DNA from: Planctomycetia bacterium
GTDB lineage: Bacteria > Planctomycetota > Planctomycetia > Pirellulales > PNKZ01
Direction of reading: 5' to 3'
DNA: 64,000 bases
NCBI GenBank assembly: GCA_021413845.1
Contig: JAIOPP010000020.1
Span: 93,713 to 157,712, forward strand
The position numbers were made by a program, and so were the translations under genes. Positions 26,927-35,051 of this stretch are shown here, one piece after another. Positions within the stretch are counted from its first letter, which is position 1. Every line of letters starts with the position of its first letter. The notes under the pieces were generated by a model. The model had not been told where the DNA came from. It saw only the letters and a list, made by a program, of their open reading frames with translations, and did no database searches.

Positions 26927-27781
26927 CTAGTTCCCACCCAGCGTCGGTTTCACGATGCCGTATCCCCTTTCGACCTTAAAACTCACGCCCCAAGCGCTAT
27001 AGCCGTGACTCGTAATGCCGCGGCGGCTCGTGCTCGCATAGTTCTCATGGCCCGGCAAGATCGTGACTTTGACGATTCCCTTTTCGCCCTCCTTAAGCAC
27101 CCCGGTATGCACGGCCGCGGTCGCCAAAGTCGAGTCGCTGGTGTAGATGTCGGTTCCGTAGATCGAACCGGAGAGATTGCCCGTAACCTCGAAGTACCAG
27201 ACTTGGACGATTTCCGTTGATCCTGCTCGTAGTTGCCCTGGGTCGGGCCGGACGTCGCGAATCACCCCCGTCAGATTCGCGATGACGTTGCGAACGGCGA
27301 GCGCTTCGTCGAGCTTCGCCTCACGGCAAAGCTCTTTCATCAGCCGGTCGAGAGGGACCGCGGCACGAGCCCCTGCCGCTTGAATTCGTTCGAGCGTTTT
27401 TCTTTCGAGCTCCACGACTGCGAGATCGTGAGCTTTCGCGATTTCTCGCGCGTCGAGAGGCAGCGACTCGCGCGTCTCCGAACGGGAGCCGCCGACGGGC
27501 GACTTACCGCTCACCCAGCGAATGTGATCCCTCACGGCAACCGCTTCATCGAGCTTGGCGTCGCGGCAGAGACGATCTTGAATCGGCTGCAAGCGCTCGA
27601 TCGTTTGCAACCGGAGCCGACTCAACTCGTTATCGGCGCTGAGTTCGATTCCATCCGTCTCGCGGCGGAACACGTCGACGACTTCCTTCACCGCAGGCGA
27701 CGGCTCCTCGCTCGCCTCGCCTGCCGATAGCCCGACGACGAACGACAGCCAGGCCGATAAGGCGTGCAGAAAGATTTTCAT
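26927..27781 (-). CDS. secreted LCCL-domain protein
   Basis: 284 residues from the ATG at 27781, chosen because it gives a signal peptide (MKIFLHALSAWLSFVVGLSA). The middle holds a duplicated helical unit: LCRDAKLDEAVAVRDHI (residues 71-87) and LCREAKLDEALAVRNVI (151-167), each after an R-L-Q-x-x-Q- or L-D-R-L-type helix. The C-terminus, from about residue 195, is an LCCL domain: GSIYGTDIYTSDSTLATAAV, HTGVLKEGEKGIVKVTILPG, then Y-x-x-x-x-x-x-G-I-T-S. LCCL domains in animals occur in extracellular proteins and may bind lipid or LPS. Here it is probably exported. The role is unknown. Confidence 0.85.
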   Translation of the reverse strand: MKIFLHALSAWLSFVVGLSAGEASEEPSPAVKEVVDVFRRETDGIELSADNELSRLRLQTIERLQPIQDRLCRDAKLDEAVAVRDHIRWVSGKSPVGGSRSETRESLPLDAREIAKAHDLAVVELERKTLERIQAAGARAAVPLDRLMKELCREAKLDEALAVRNVIANLTGVIRDVRPDPGQLRAGSTEIVQVWYFEVTGNLSGSIYGTDIYTSDSTLATAAVHTGVLKEGEKGIVKVTILPGHENYASTSRRGITSHGYSAWGVSFKVERGYGIVKPTLGGN

Positions 27782-27975
27782 GGCCGATAATTCCGAATGA
27801 ACCAAAGCATCCATCGGTTCGACGCTGCCTCCGCTGCGAAAGTTCCCCGCCGTTACACGACTCGAACCACTTCCTCGTCCTTGAGTACCGCTTCGAGTCA
27901 TGCCCGCGCCGACGACGAACCTGGCTGGCGATCTTCGCCCGCCAAACGGCCTGCCACGGCAAGCCGACAAAAAAA

Positions 27976-28004
27976 TTGTTCGCGCAACGTCGTAAGTGTA
28001 TATT
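27976..28004 (+). promoter_or_regulatory. sigma-70-like promoter for the PA14-like protein gene
   Basis: TTGTTC (27976-27981), exactly 17 nt, then TATATT (27999-28004), in an AT-rich stretch. It lies about 70 bp upstream of the ATG at 28073 and drives rightward, away from the LCCL gene. Confidence 0.5.
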
Positions 28005-28072
28005 GCGAATACCCCTCACCAAGATGGGCCCCACTACTCGAAATACGAGACACTTCGGCGGAGCGAACCCTC

Positions 28073-28645
28073 ATGCGTAGCGCGACCCTGGCGGCTTTGC
28101 TTTCGATCTTGGCCTGTTGGCAAGGCATCTCATGCCGCAGCGCATCCGCACAGACGCTTCTCACCCGAGCCGACCAGAAAAAGCTGATGCCCGGCCTCGT
28201 GGTCGTCGTGTATCCGCGGCATGCAACGCAAAGCGGCAGAGAAGGGGCGTTCGTCGAGCAAAAAGATCTCGGCGCGCCGGTCCAAGCTCCAGGCAACCCC
28301 TATGTCATCAACACGCTCTACGATTGGAAGTTTCCGGCGGATTTCAACGCGATCGCCACAGGCCTGCTGAAGATCGACGTCGCCGGCGACTATCTCTTCT
28401 CGACCAACAGCACCTGGGACCGCAACTCTCTCTCGGTAAACGGGCAGATGATCTGCCCCTATCGCGACGGCGAACAAACCGTCGCTAAGATTCGTCTCGA
28501 AAAGGGCTACGTGCCGATCGTCTGCGGCGGCTACTTCGCGTCGCGAGGGACGACGCAAGTCACCTGGCAACCGCCGGGCGCGCAAGCGCTCATGCCGATT
28601 CCATCGGAACTATTCTTCTTCCTCCCTGAGAAGAAGAAACGCTAA
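28073..28645 (+). CDS. secreted protein with a PA14-like beta domain
   Basis: 190 residues from the ATG at 28073, which gives a signal peptide (MRSATLAALLSILACWQGIS, cleaved near SASAQ). The mature part begins with TLLTRADQKKLMPGLVVVVY. It then has strands typical of PA14-type domains: FNAIATGLLKIDVAGDYLFS, TNSTWDRNSLSVNGQMICPY, AKIRLEKGYVPIVCGGYFAS, and a W-Q-P-P-G turn. PA14 domains often bind carbohydrates. The assignment is by pattern only. It is transcribed away from the LCCL gene. Confidence 0.7.
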   Translation: MRSATLAALLSILACWQGISCRSASAQTLLTRADQKKLMPGLVVVVYPRHATQSGREGAFVEQKDLGAPVQAPGNPYVINTLYDWKFPADFNAIATGLLKIDVAGDYLFSTNSTWDRNSLSVNGQMICPYRDGEQTVAKIRLEKGYVPIVCGGYFASRGTTQVTWQPPGAQALMPIPSELFFFLPEKKKR

Positions 28646-28661
28646 CGCTCGGCGAGGCACC

Positions 28662-29813
28662 TCACACGACTGCCGCGGCGACCCCGTTCGACAAACTCTT
28701 CAAGCGCCACGGCTGCCTCTCGCGGATCGCGTTGGTCAGCAGCACGCAGAACACTTCCGTGTCGGGATCCATCCACACCAGCGTGCCGGTCGCGCCGGTG
28801 TGGCCGAACGTGCGAGGGCCCAACAAGTCGCCCCAGCTGTCGTACGTGCCGGGATGATTCAAACGCCAACCAAGTCCCCACGGCTGCGTCCGTGCGACGG
28901 CTTCCGGCAACTCCGGAAGCTGAAGCAGCTGATTACGCGTCATCGCCGCGATCGTCGCCGGAGCGGCGATGCGAACTTCTTTCCCGTTCTCTAAACGAAC
29001 CGCTCCTCCGCCGAGCATCAAGCGGCAGATCACGGCGAAATCGGCCGCGCTGCTGAACAGCCCGCCCCACGGCGCGCCGAGTTCTTGCCAATAGCGGCTG
29101 TTCCAACCGAACGCCGGCTCCTGATACTCGGGCGTCTGCACGCGCACCAGCCTTTTGCGATCGAACGGGCGCGAGCCGAGCCCGATCGACGTAAGGCCGA
29201 GCGGGTCGAACAATTCCTTTTTCAGAAACTCCGCGATCGGCAGACCGGAAATCAAGCGCACGATCTCGGCCGTGAGGTTCGTGCCGACGCTCTGATAACT
29301 CAGCTTCGTGCCGGGTGGAAACAGCGGCACCGTATCGCGTACCCCATGCTCGACGTACTTCGAGAGAGGCGCAAAACTCTTGCGCAACTCGACGTTGTTC
29401 GCCAGCATGTCGGGCAGGCCCGAGGTGTGCGTGAGCAGATGCAGCACCAAAGTCTCTTCTTTGTGATGCGCGGCATACTCCGGCAAATACTTCGTCACTC
29501 GATCGGTGAGATTCAATAACCCCCGCTCGACCAAGAGCATCGCCCCCAAATAAACGACCGGCTTCGTGATCGACGCCATGAGGAACAGCGCGTCGTCGCG
29601 AATCGGTTCGGCATCGGCCTCGGGCCCCATCTTGCCGAACAACCGCGGCGCCACCATCCGACCCTGCCGCCCGATGCAAATCGCGCCGCTCGGCACCTCG
29701 GCCGAACCTGTCGCGCCCGGTTTCGTCCACGAATCGAGCAAGTCGTATACGCGCTGCAAACGGACAGGGTCGAAGCCGATCTCTTCGGGCTTAGCGAGGG
29801 GTAAGTGCGGCAT
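28662..29813 (-). CDS. class C beta-lactamase-family serine hydrolase
   Basis: 383 residues from the ATG at 29813 (the frame is open 66 bp further). The Ser-x-x-Lys motif is SITK at residues 81-84, then HLLTHTSGLPDM. A Y-x-S/N motif follows in LSYQSVGTNL, and the C-terminal HTG equivalent is FGHTGATGT. This is the fold of AmpC, D-aminopeptidases and esterases such as EstB. There is no signal peptide, so a cytoplasmic esterase or peptidase is more likely than an antibiotic resistance enzyme. It follows hldD on the same strand with a 165-bp gap. Confidence 0.88.
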   Translation of the reverse strand: MPHLPLAKPEEIGFDPVRLQRVYDLLDSWTKPGATGSAEVPSGAICIGRQGRMVAPRLFGKMGPEADAEPIRDDALFLMASITKPVVYLGAMLLVERGLLNLTDRVTKYLPEYAAHHKEETLVLHLLTHTSGLPDMLANNVELRKSFAPLSKYVEHGVRDTVPLFPPGTKLSYQSVGTNLTAEIVRLISGLPIAEFLKKELFDPLGLTSIGLGSRPFDRKRLVRVQTPEYQEPAFGWNSRYWQELGAPWGGLFSSAADFAVICRLMLGGGAVRLENGKEVRIAAPATIAAMTRNQLLQLPELPEAVARTQPWGLGWRLNHPGTYDSWGDLLGPRTFGHTGATGTLVWMDPDTEVFCVLLTNAIRERQPWRLKSLSNGVAAAVV

Positions 29814-29978
29814 GTTCGGTCTCAATTCGTTGTGCTGCTGTGAAATCGTGCCCGTGATTATCGTCGCCTGAATGCGCACGGCAACGGAATCTCACACATT
29901 CCGCGACATGCCCGGTTTTGCGTCATTGGTTTTGCTGACGCCGCAGTGCGACAGCGCTCGTGATGCCGATCTCAACCC

Positions 29979-31004
29979 TTAAGCCCGCGCCTCCGGCAGT
30001 CGAGCCTGGAGCCATTCGACATAGCGTCGCACGCCTGCTTCCAACGTCGTCGCAGGCTTTGCGTAGCCTGCTTCACGCAGCTTGCGCATATCGGCTTGCG
30101 TGTAGTTTTGATATTGGGCCGAGAGCGTGGCGGGCATGTCGATGAAGCGAATGTTCGGTTCGCGATCCAGCGCGAGGAACACGGCCCGAGCGAGATCGGC
30201 GAAGGTGCGAGCCTCGCCGGTACCGCTATTGTACAGGCCGCTGAATCCGCTCGAGGTCCGCTTTCGTTCGCCGGCGAGCCACAGCATATGGTCGACGCAG
30301 TCTTCGACGTAGACGAAGTCGCGCAGTTGCCCCCCGTCTGCATAGGCCGAATCGTTGGAACGAAAGAGCCGCACTTCGCCGGCGGCGATCGCCTGCCGAA
30401 ACGCGTGCAGCACGACGCTGTGCATCCCGTGCTTATGCTGCTCGTGTTGACCGTAGACGTTGAAAAACTTCAGGCCCGCCCAATGCTTCGGCACCGGTCG
30501 ACCTTGCCGCACTTCTTCTAAGGCCCAGATGTCGAAGTCGTTCTTACTTTTGCCGTAGAGATTGAGCGGCGTGAGTTGCGCCGGCGGAGTACGATCGCTG
30601 AAGCCTTGCGCACCGTCGCCGTAGGTGGCGGCGCTCGAAGCGTATATCAGCGTGCAATCCTGCTCGGCGCACCAGCGCCATAGCGTCTGCGTATATTCGA
30701 CGTTATTCGCCGCCAAATACGACCAATCGGTTTCCGTCGTCCGGCTACAGGCCCCGAGATGATAAATCGTTTCGAGCCGCAGTCCGTTGCCGACGGCCGC
30801 TTCGCCGCTCAGCCGCAACCGCTCGAGAAACGCATCGTGCGTCAACAGTTCGTAGCGTTCAAGTCCCACGAGGTTGGCCCGTTTATCTTCGACGAGCGGA
30901 TGATCGACGAGCAAGAGCTCGGCTCCTTGCGCCGCCAAACGCCGCGCCAAGTTCGACCCGATAAACCCCGCCGCTCCGGTTACAGCAATCATGGTTCGAT
31001 TCAT
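29979..31004 (-). CDS. hldD: ADP-glyceromanno-heptose 6-epimerase
   Basis: 341 residues. It converts ADP-D-glycero- to ADP-L-glycero-D-manno-heptose, the last step in making the heptose of the LPS inner core. An NAD(P)-binding TGAAGFIGSNLARRLAAQG is near the N-terminus (about residues 9-27), and YGKSK gives the catalytic Tyr and Lys. The diagnostic block FFNVYGQHEQHKHGMHSVVL is present. It supports an outer membrane with heptose-containing LPS. It lies 47 bp downstream of comEC on the same strand. Confidence 0.92.
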   Translation of the reverse strand: MNRTMIAVTGAAGFIGSNLARRLAAQGAELLLVDHPLVEDKRANLVGLERYELLTHDAFLERLRLSGEAAVGNGLRLETIYHLGACSRTTETDWSYLAANNVEYTQTLWRWCAEQDCTLIYASSAATYGDGAQGFSDRTPPAQLTPLNLYGKSKNDFDIWALEEVRQGRPVPKHWAGLKFFNVYGQHEQHKHGMHSVVLHAFRQAIAAGEVRLFRSNDSAYADGGQLRDFVYVEDCVDHMLWLAGERKRTSSGFSGLYNSGTGEARTFADLARAVFLALDREPNIRFIDMPATLSAQYQNYTQADMRKLREAGYAKPATTLEAGVRRYVEWLQARLPEARA

Positions 31005-31051
31005 TCCGTTGAATAATTCCGTGTCTTCCCACCTGTTACGCGCCGCTCATT

Positions 31052-33517
31052 CTAATGCCGAAAGGTCTCGATGCGCAAGGTGCCGTCGCGCTCGATCGTG
31101 GCGGTAATGGCGCCGGCCACGGTCGTTTCCAGCACCTTGGCCCCGGCCGATCGATATGCCTCGCGCACGGCACCGCTCGCATCGACATAGCCGGACACCA
31201 CGACCCATTCCGGCCGGCTCCAGCGTGCCAGCCCGGGCGGATTGCTCCGCGCGCTGCCGTGATGCGGGGCCAGCACGACGTCGCAGTCCACCGGCGGCTG
31301 CGCGAGTAAGCGCTCAAGGCCGAGCCCTTCGAGGTCGCCGGTCAATAATATCCGCCGACCCGCGGCGCTTAGTTCCAAGACGATGCTCTCGGCATTATCC
31401 GTTTCGAAATGCTCGTGCGGCGAAGGCTGCCGCATCTCGACCGTCGCGATCGAGTCGGCAGCCGAAAGCCGGTCGCCGGCAACGACGGCCCGAATCGGCA
31501 CGCCGGCCCGAGTCGCCTCTTGCCGAATGTAGCGCATCGCCGGGCCGTCGCCGGCTTCAAGATTGCCGGAAACGCAAATCTCCGCGACGCTAAACTGATC
31601 GAGAAGTTGCGGCAACCCATTGTAGTGATCGGCATCGCCGTGCGAGACGACGATTCGCTCGAGTCGCGTAATGCCGCGCGACCACAGCACGCCCGAGATC
31701 GCGCGGGCCGCTCCTTCCTCGCTCCCGAGCTTGCCGCAATCGTACAACCAAGCGGCACCGTCTCTCGTCTCGACGACGACGGCCAACCCATGCCCGACGC
31801 TGACGAACGTGCAGCGTAGCGCGACGTCGTCTAACTCGGCGCGGCGCGGAATCATCGCCGCCGAGATGCCGACGAGAGCGATGAAGACGATCGCCGGCTT
31901 TACCTTGCCCCCGCTCGGCCAGAGCGCCCACAAGGCGAGCAACGTATAGAACCCGAACGTCGCCGCCTGCGATGGTCCCGGCAGCCATAACGCGGCTCCC
32001 GGCCAATGCTGCGTTCGTTGCACGACGAACTCGATGAGCCGCAACATCGCGCCGCAGACTTCCCCCAAGATCGGCGCGAGCGGCGGCACCAGCCAGCCGA
32101 GGGTTAACGTAAAAAACCCGAACAGCAAAGCCAACGCGATCGGGATCCCGAGCAGCGGCGTGAGCAAGAGCGAGATCGGTGAGAGGATGTGAAATCGCTC
32201 GGCGACGAGCGGGGTCGTTGCGAAACAGATCGCCGTCGAAACGACGAGCCCCCTCCCGAAGCGACTCCATCGACCGTAGATAAACCGCCGCCAACGGGGC
32301 ACGGTTTCGGCTTTGACCTTCACTAAAGCATCGACTTCGACCTGCTTGCGTCGCCGCTCCGCGCTCCAAGCCAACACGCCTGCCGCGAGAAACGACAACT
32401 GCGGTCCGACCCGAAACAAATCGCACGGATTGAGCCACAACACGATCAACGCCGAACTCGCCAATAAGTTCATGCCGAGCGCAGGCCGCCGCGCAAACGA
32501 AGCGATCGCCGCCGCCATCACGACGATCACCGCGCGCAGGGCAGGGGGCTCGGCGTCGATCACGAGCGCATACGAAAGCGTGACGCCGAGCGTCACGGCC
32601 GTCGCTACGTTCGGGCGGAGCCAGCCGAGTCGTAGTGCGCCGTGAAGAAACAACGCTAAGATGCCGATGTGCAGGCCCGAGATCGACAAGATGTGAACCG
32701 TGCCGGTTCGGAAGAAGGCCCCGTTGTCGCGACGATCCAACATATCGCGATAGCCGAGCAACAATGCCGAGGCAAAGCCGACTTGATCCGTCGGAATGTT
32801 ACGCAGCAGCCACGCATGCGCCGCGCTGCGCACGTTCGAGAGCCGTGCGAAAAGATTCCAAGTCGAACAGAGCTCGACGACGCTGACTCCTTCCGGCGAG
32901 GCCAACCGCACGACGCACAATTTCCGATCGGCTCGATAATGCGCCGCGAAATCGAACTCGCCGGGGTTCAGCGGCGGCGAAGGACGCGCGATGCGCCCGA
33001 ACAGCAACACGAGATCGCCGGCGGCGACCTTTTCGACGGCACCGTCCACCTGAACATCGGCCACGCCGCTCGCGCCGCGCCAAGTTTCGTCGTCGCGAAT
33101 GCGGATCGCTCGAATCTTGAAGCGGCTTTTGACGACGGAACCGACCGCTTGGTCGGAAACGCTCGTGATATTGCGCGGCGACTCCGTGACGATCGCTTCC
33201 AGCGCGATGGGTCGCGGCTCGACGCCGGCGGACCAACCGAGATCGTCGTCGGAAAAGAAGTACCAGCGGTCGTGATGCCGTAAGCCTCCGACGGCGCCGC
33301 ACCCGATCAAGAGCACGATCGCCGCCGAACGATCCCAACGCTTCCTCAGGCATACCGACCAAAGCACGGCCGCGGCGCTCGCCACGCCCCACCAAACTGC
33401 GTAGACGATCGCCGTGTAGCGGTCGATCGCGATGCCGAGGCACACCGCTGCCGCGACCTGCAAGAGGGGCTGATAGTGGCGATGACGTGAAGCGTCGGGC
33501 GACATCGACCGTGCCAT
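31052..33517 (-). CDS. comEC: ComEC/Rec2-family DNA-uptake channel protein
   Basis: 821 residues from the ATG at 33517 (33505 is also possible). It is expected to carry single-stranded DNA across the inner membrane during natural transformation. The order is: early membrane helices, a soluble DUF4131 region (about 80-240), the competence domain with many helices (GTVHILSISGLHIGILALFL), and a C-terminal metallo-beta-lactamase domain. The latter has the metal motif SHGDADHYNG, a TGDLEG loop and APHHGSARS. All three parts are complete. No other competence gene is in the window, apart from a possible link to the prepilin peptidase. Confidence 0.93.
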   Translation of the reverse strand: MARSMSPDASRHRHYQPLLQVAAAVCLGIAIDRYTAIVYAVWWGVASAAAVLWSVCLRKRWDRSAAIVLLIGCGAVGGLRHHDRWYFFSDDDLGWSAGVEPRPIALEAIVTESPRNITSVSDQAVGSVVKSRFKIRAIRIRDDETWRGASGVADVQVDGAVEKVAAGDLVLLFGRIARPSPPLNPGEFDFAAHYRADRKLCVVRLASPEGVSVVELCSTWNLFARLSNVRSAAHAWLLRNIPTDQVGFASALLLGYRDMLDRRDNGAFFRTGTVHILSISGLHIGILALFLHGALRLGWLRPNVATAVTLGVTLSYALVIDAEPPALRAVIVVMAAAIASFARRPALGMNLLASSALIVLWLNPCDLFRVGPQLSFLAAGVLAWSAERRRKQVEVDALVKVKAETVPRWRRFIYGRWSRFGRGLVVSTAICFATTPLVAERFHILSPISLLLTPLLGIPIALALLFGFFTLTLGWLVPPLAPILGEVCGAMLRLIEFVVQRTQHWPGAALWLPGPSQAATFGFYTLLALWALWPSGGKVKPAIVFIALVGISAAMIPRRAELDDVALRCTFVSVGHGLAVVVETRDGAAWLYDCGKLGSEEGAARAISGVLWSRGITRLERIVVSHGDADHYNGLPQLLDQFSVAEICVSGNLEAGDGPAMRYIRQEATRAGVPIRAVVAGDRLSAADSIATVEMRQPSPHEHFETDNAESIVLELSAAGRRILLTGDLEGLGLERLLAQPPVDCDVVLAPHHGSARSNPPGLARWSRPEWVVVSGYVDASGAVREAYRSAGAKVLETTVAGAITATIERDGTLRIETFRH

Positions 33518-33819
33518 CGGTGGTGCCCGTCGAGAGTGTTCCGAGAAGTGAACGTGGTCGCCGGTCGATCGCCCGCGCTGGTAGATCGCCCGTCGTTGTG
33601 GGCGATAGCTTACCAAAAGACCGCCCGAAGCAAGACTTACCGCACGGATAGAGAAACAACCTCGGTTCCGACCTCTCCGCCCAGTCGCTCATTTCCGCCG
33701 GACCACGACTCACCCGATGCCCATTTTCCGCCCGCTAACGGCCCTTAATTTGCAGCCATTCTCTCGGACCTACGCGTCGGAGCAACCAACTTCTTGAGCA
33801 TCCAGCAGGGAGCGGGACC
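33518..33819. other. divergent intergenic region, nothing further seen
   Basis: 302 bp between comEC (minus) and the SDR (plus). It must hold the promoters of both, but I could not pick convincing boxes. The SDR has a GGGAG ribosome-binding site about 8 nt before its ATG. Confidence 0.4.
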
Positions 33820-34851
33820 ATGGCCGCGAAACTCAGACCATTAAAAGACCAGACGATCGTCATCACGGGGGCCTCGAGCGGCATCGGCCTCGTCACGGCC
33901 CGAGCCGCCGCGAAGCAAGGGGCGCGCCTCATCCTCTTCGCTCGCAACGGTGAAGCCCTCGACGCACTCGAGCAAGAAATCAACGACGCCGGAGGCCAAG
34001 CGGTCAAAGTCGTCGGCGATGTTTCCGATCCCGGCGATGTGCAGCGGGCCGTCGATGCCTCGATCGAGCACTTCGGCGGCTTCGAAACCTGGGTCAACAA
34101 CGCCGGCGTTTCGGTCTACGGACGGATCGAAGAAGTGTCACTCGAAGATCATCGTCGCGTTTTCGAGACGAACTTCTGGGGCGTCGTGCATGGCTCGATC
34201 GCAGCGATCCACCATTTCAAGGTGCGCAACGTCCGAGGCTTCGGCGCGGCGCTCATCAACGTCGGCTCGGCATTGGCCGATCGTTCGATACCGCTGCAAG
34301 GGATGTACTGCGCCAGTAAGCATGCCGTGAAAGGCTTCACCGACGCGCTACGAATGGAAGTCGAAGAGGCAGGCTACCCTGTCTCGGTCACGCTCATCAA
34401 GCCGGCCGCGATCGATACGCCATACACAGAGCACGCGAAAAACTATTTCCAAGACGAGCCGCAAAATCCACCCCCGGTCTACGCCCCCGACACCGTAGCC
34501 CGCGCAATCTTGCATGCCGCCGTGCATCCGGAGCGCGACCTCTATGCGGGCGCCGCGGGAAAGCTATTCAGCGTGTTGGAAAAATACGCCCCTCGGCTGA
34601 CCGACAAGATGATGGAAGCGACGATGTTTCAACAACAGCACAGCGGCCGCCCCAAGCCGACGAACCGCATCGACGGCTTCTATCAACCCGGCATCGGCTT
34701 GCATGAGCGGGGTAACTATCCCGGCTTCGTACAAGAACGGAGCCTCTACACCGAAGCGCGCATCCACCCGATCGTGACGGGAGTGATCCTCGGCGCTATC
34801 GGGCTGGCCGCCGCCGCGATTCTTACAGGCCCGGCCGTGAAGCGCCGCTAA
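33820..34851 (+). CDS. SDR family oxidoreductase with a C-terminal extension
   Basis: 343 residues: an SDR core of about 250 residues and a C-terminal extension. TGASSGIGLVTARAAAKQGA is at residues 13-32, NNAGVSVYG at about 94-102, Ser in INVGSALAD and YCASK as the catalytic Tyr/Lys. LFARN after beta-2 suggests NADPH. The extension ends in a likely membrane helix (VTGVILGAIGLAAAAILTGP) and a basic tail, so the enzyme is probably tethered to the membrane. The substrate is unknown. Confidence 0.88.
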   Translation: MAAKLRPLKDQTIVITGASSGIGLVTARAAAKQGARLILFARNGEALDALEQEINDAGGQAVKVVGDVSDPGDVQRAVDASIEHFGGFETWVNNAGVSVYGRIEEVSLEDHRRVFETNFWGVVHGSIAAIHHFKVRNVRGFGAALINVGSALADRSIPLQGMYCASKHAVKGFTDALRMEVEEAGYPVSVTLIKPAAIDTPYTEHAKNYFQDEPQNPPPVYAPDTVARAILHAAVHPERDLYAGAAGKLFSVLEKYAPRLTDKMMEATMFQQQHSGRPKPTNRIDGFYQPGIGLHERGNYPGFVQERSLYTEARIHPIVTGVILGAIGLAAAAILTGPAVKRR

Positions 34852-35051
34852 TGCGTTTATCGAGTCTCGCCTAAGCCGCTCAACTACGCCGCCTGCGGGT
34901 TCGTCGCGACGATGCCGGCACGCAGCCCTTACAACTTCGTTTTCCGCAACGAATACTACCTGCGCACCGAAATATCGGCTATCTTCTCGGCAAGACCTAG
35001 GGGCGCCGGATTGCCTCTTGGGAGCGAAGTTCTCTTGCGATAGGACGACCG

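Noticed and set aside
28662..29813. Antibiotic beta-lactamase
   Set aside because: It has the SxxK fold but no signal peptide, and the motifs fit the wider esterase/peptidase group.
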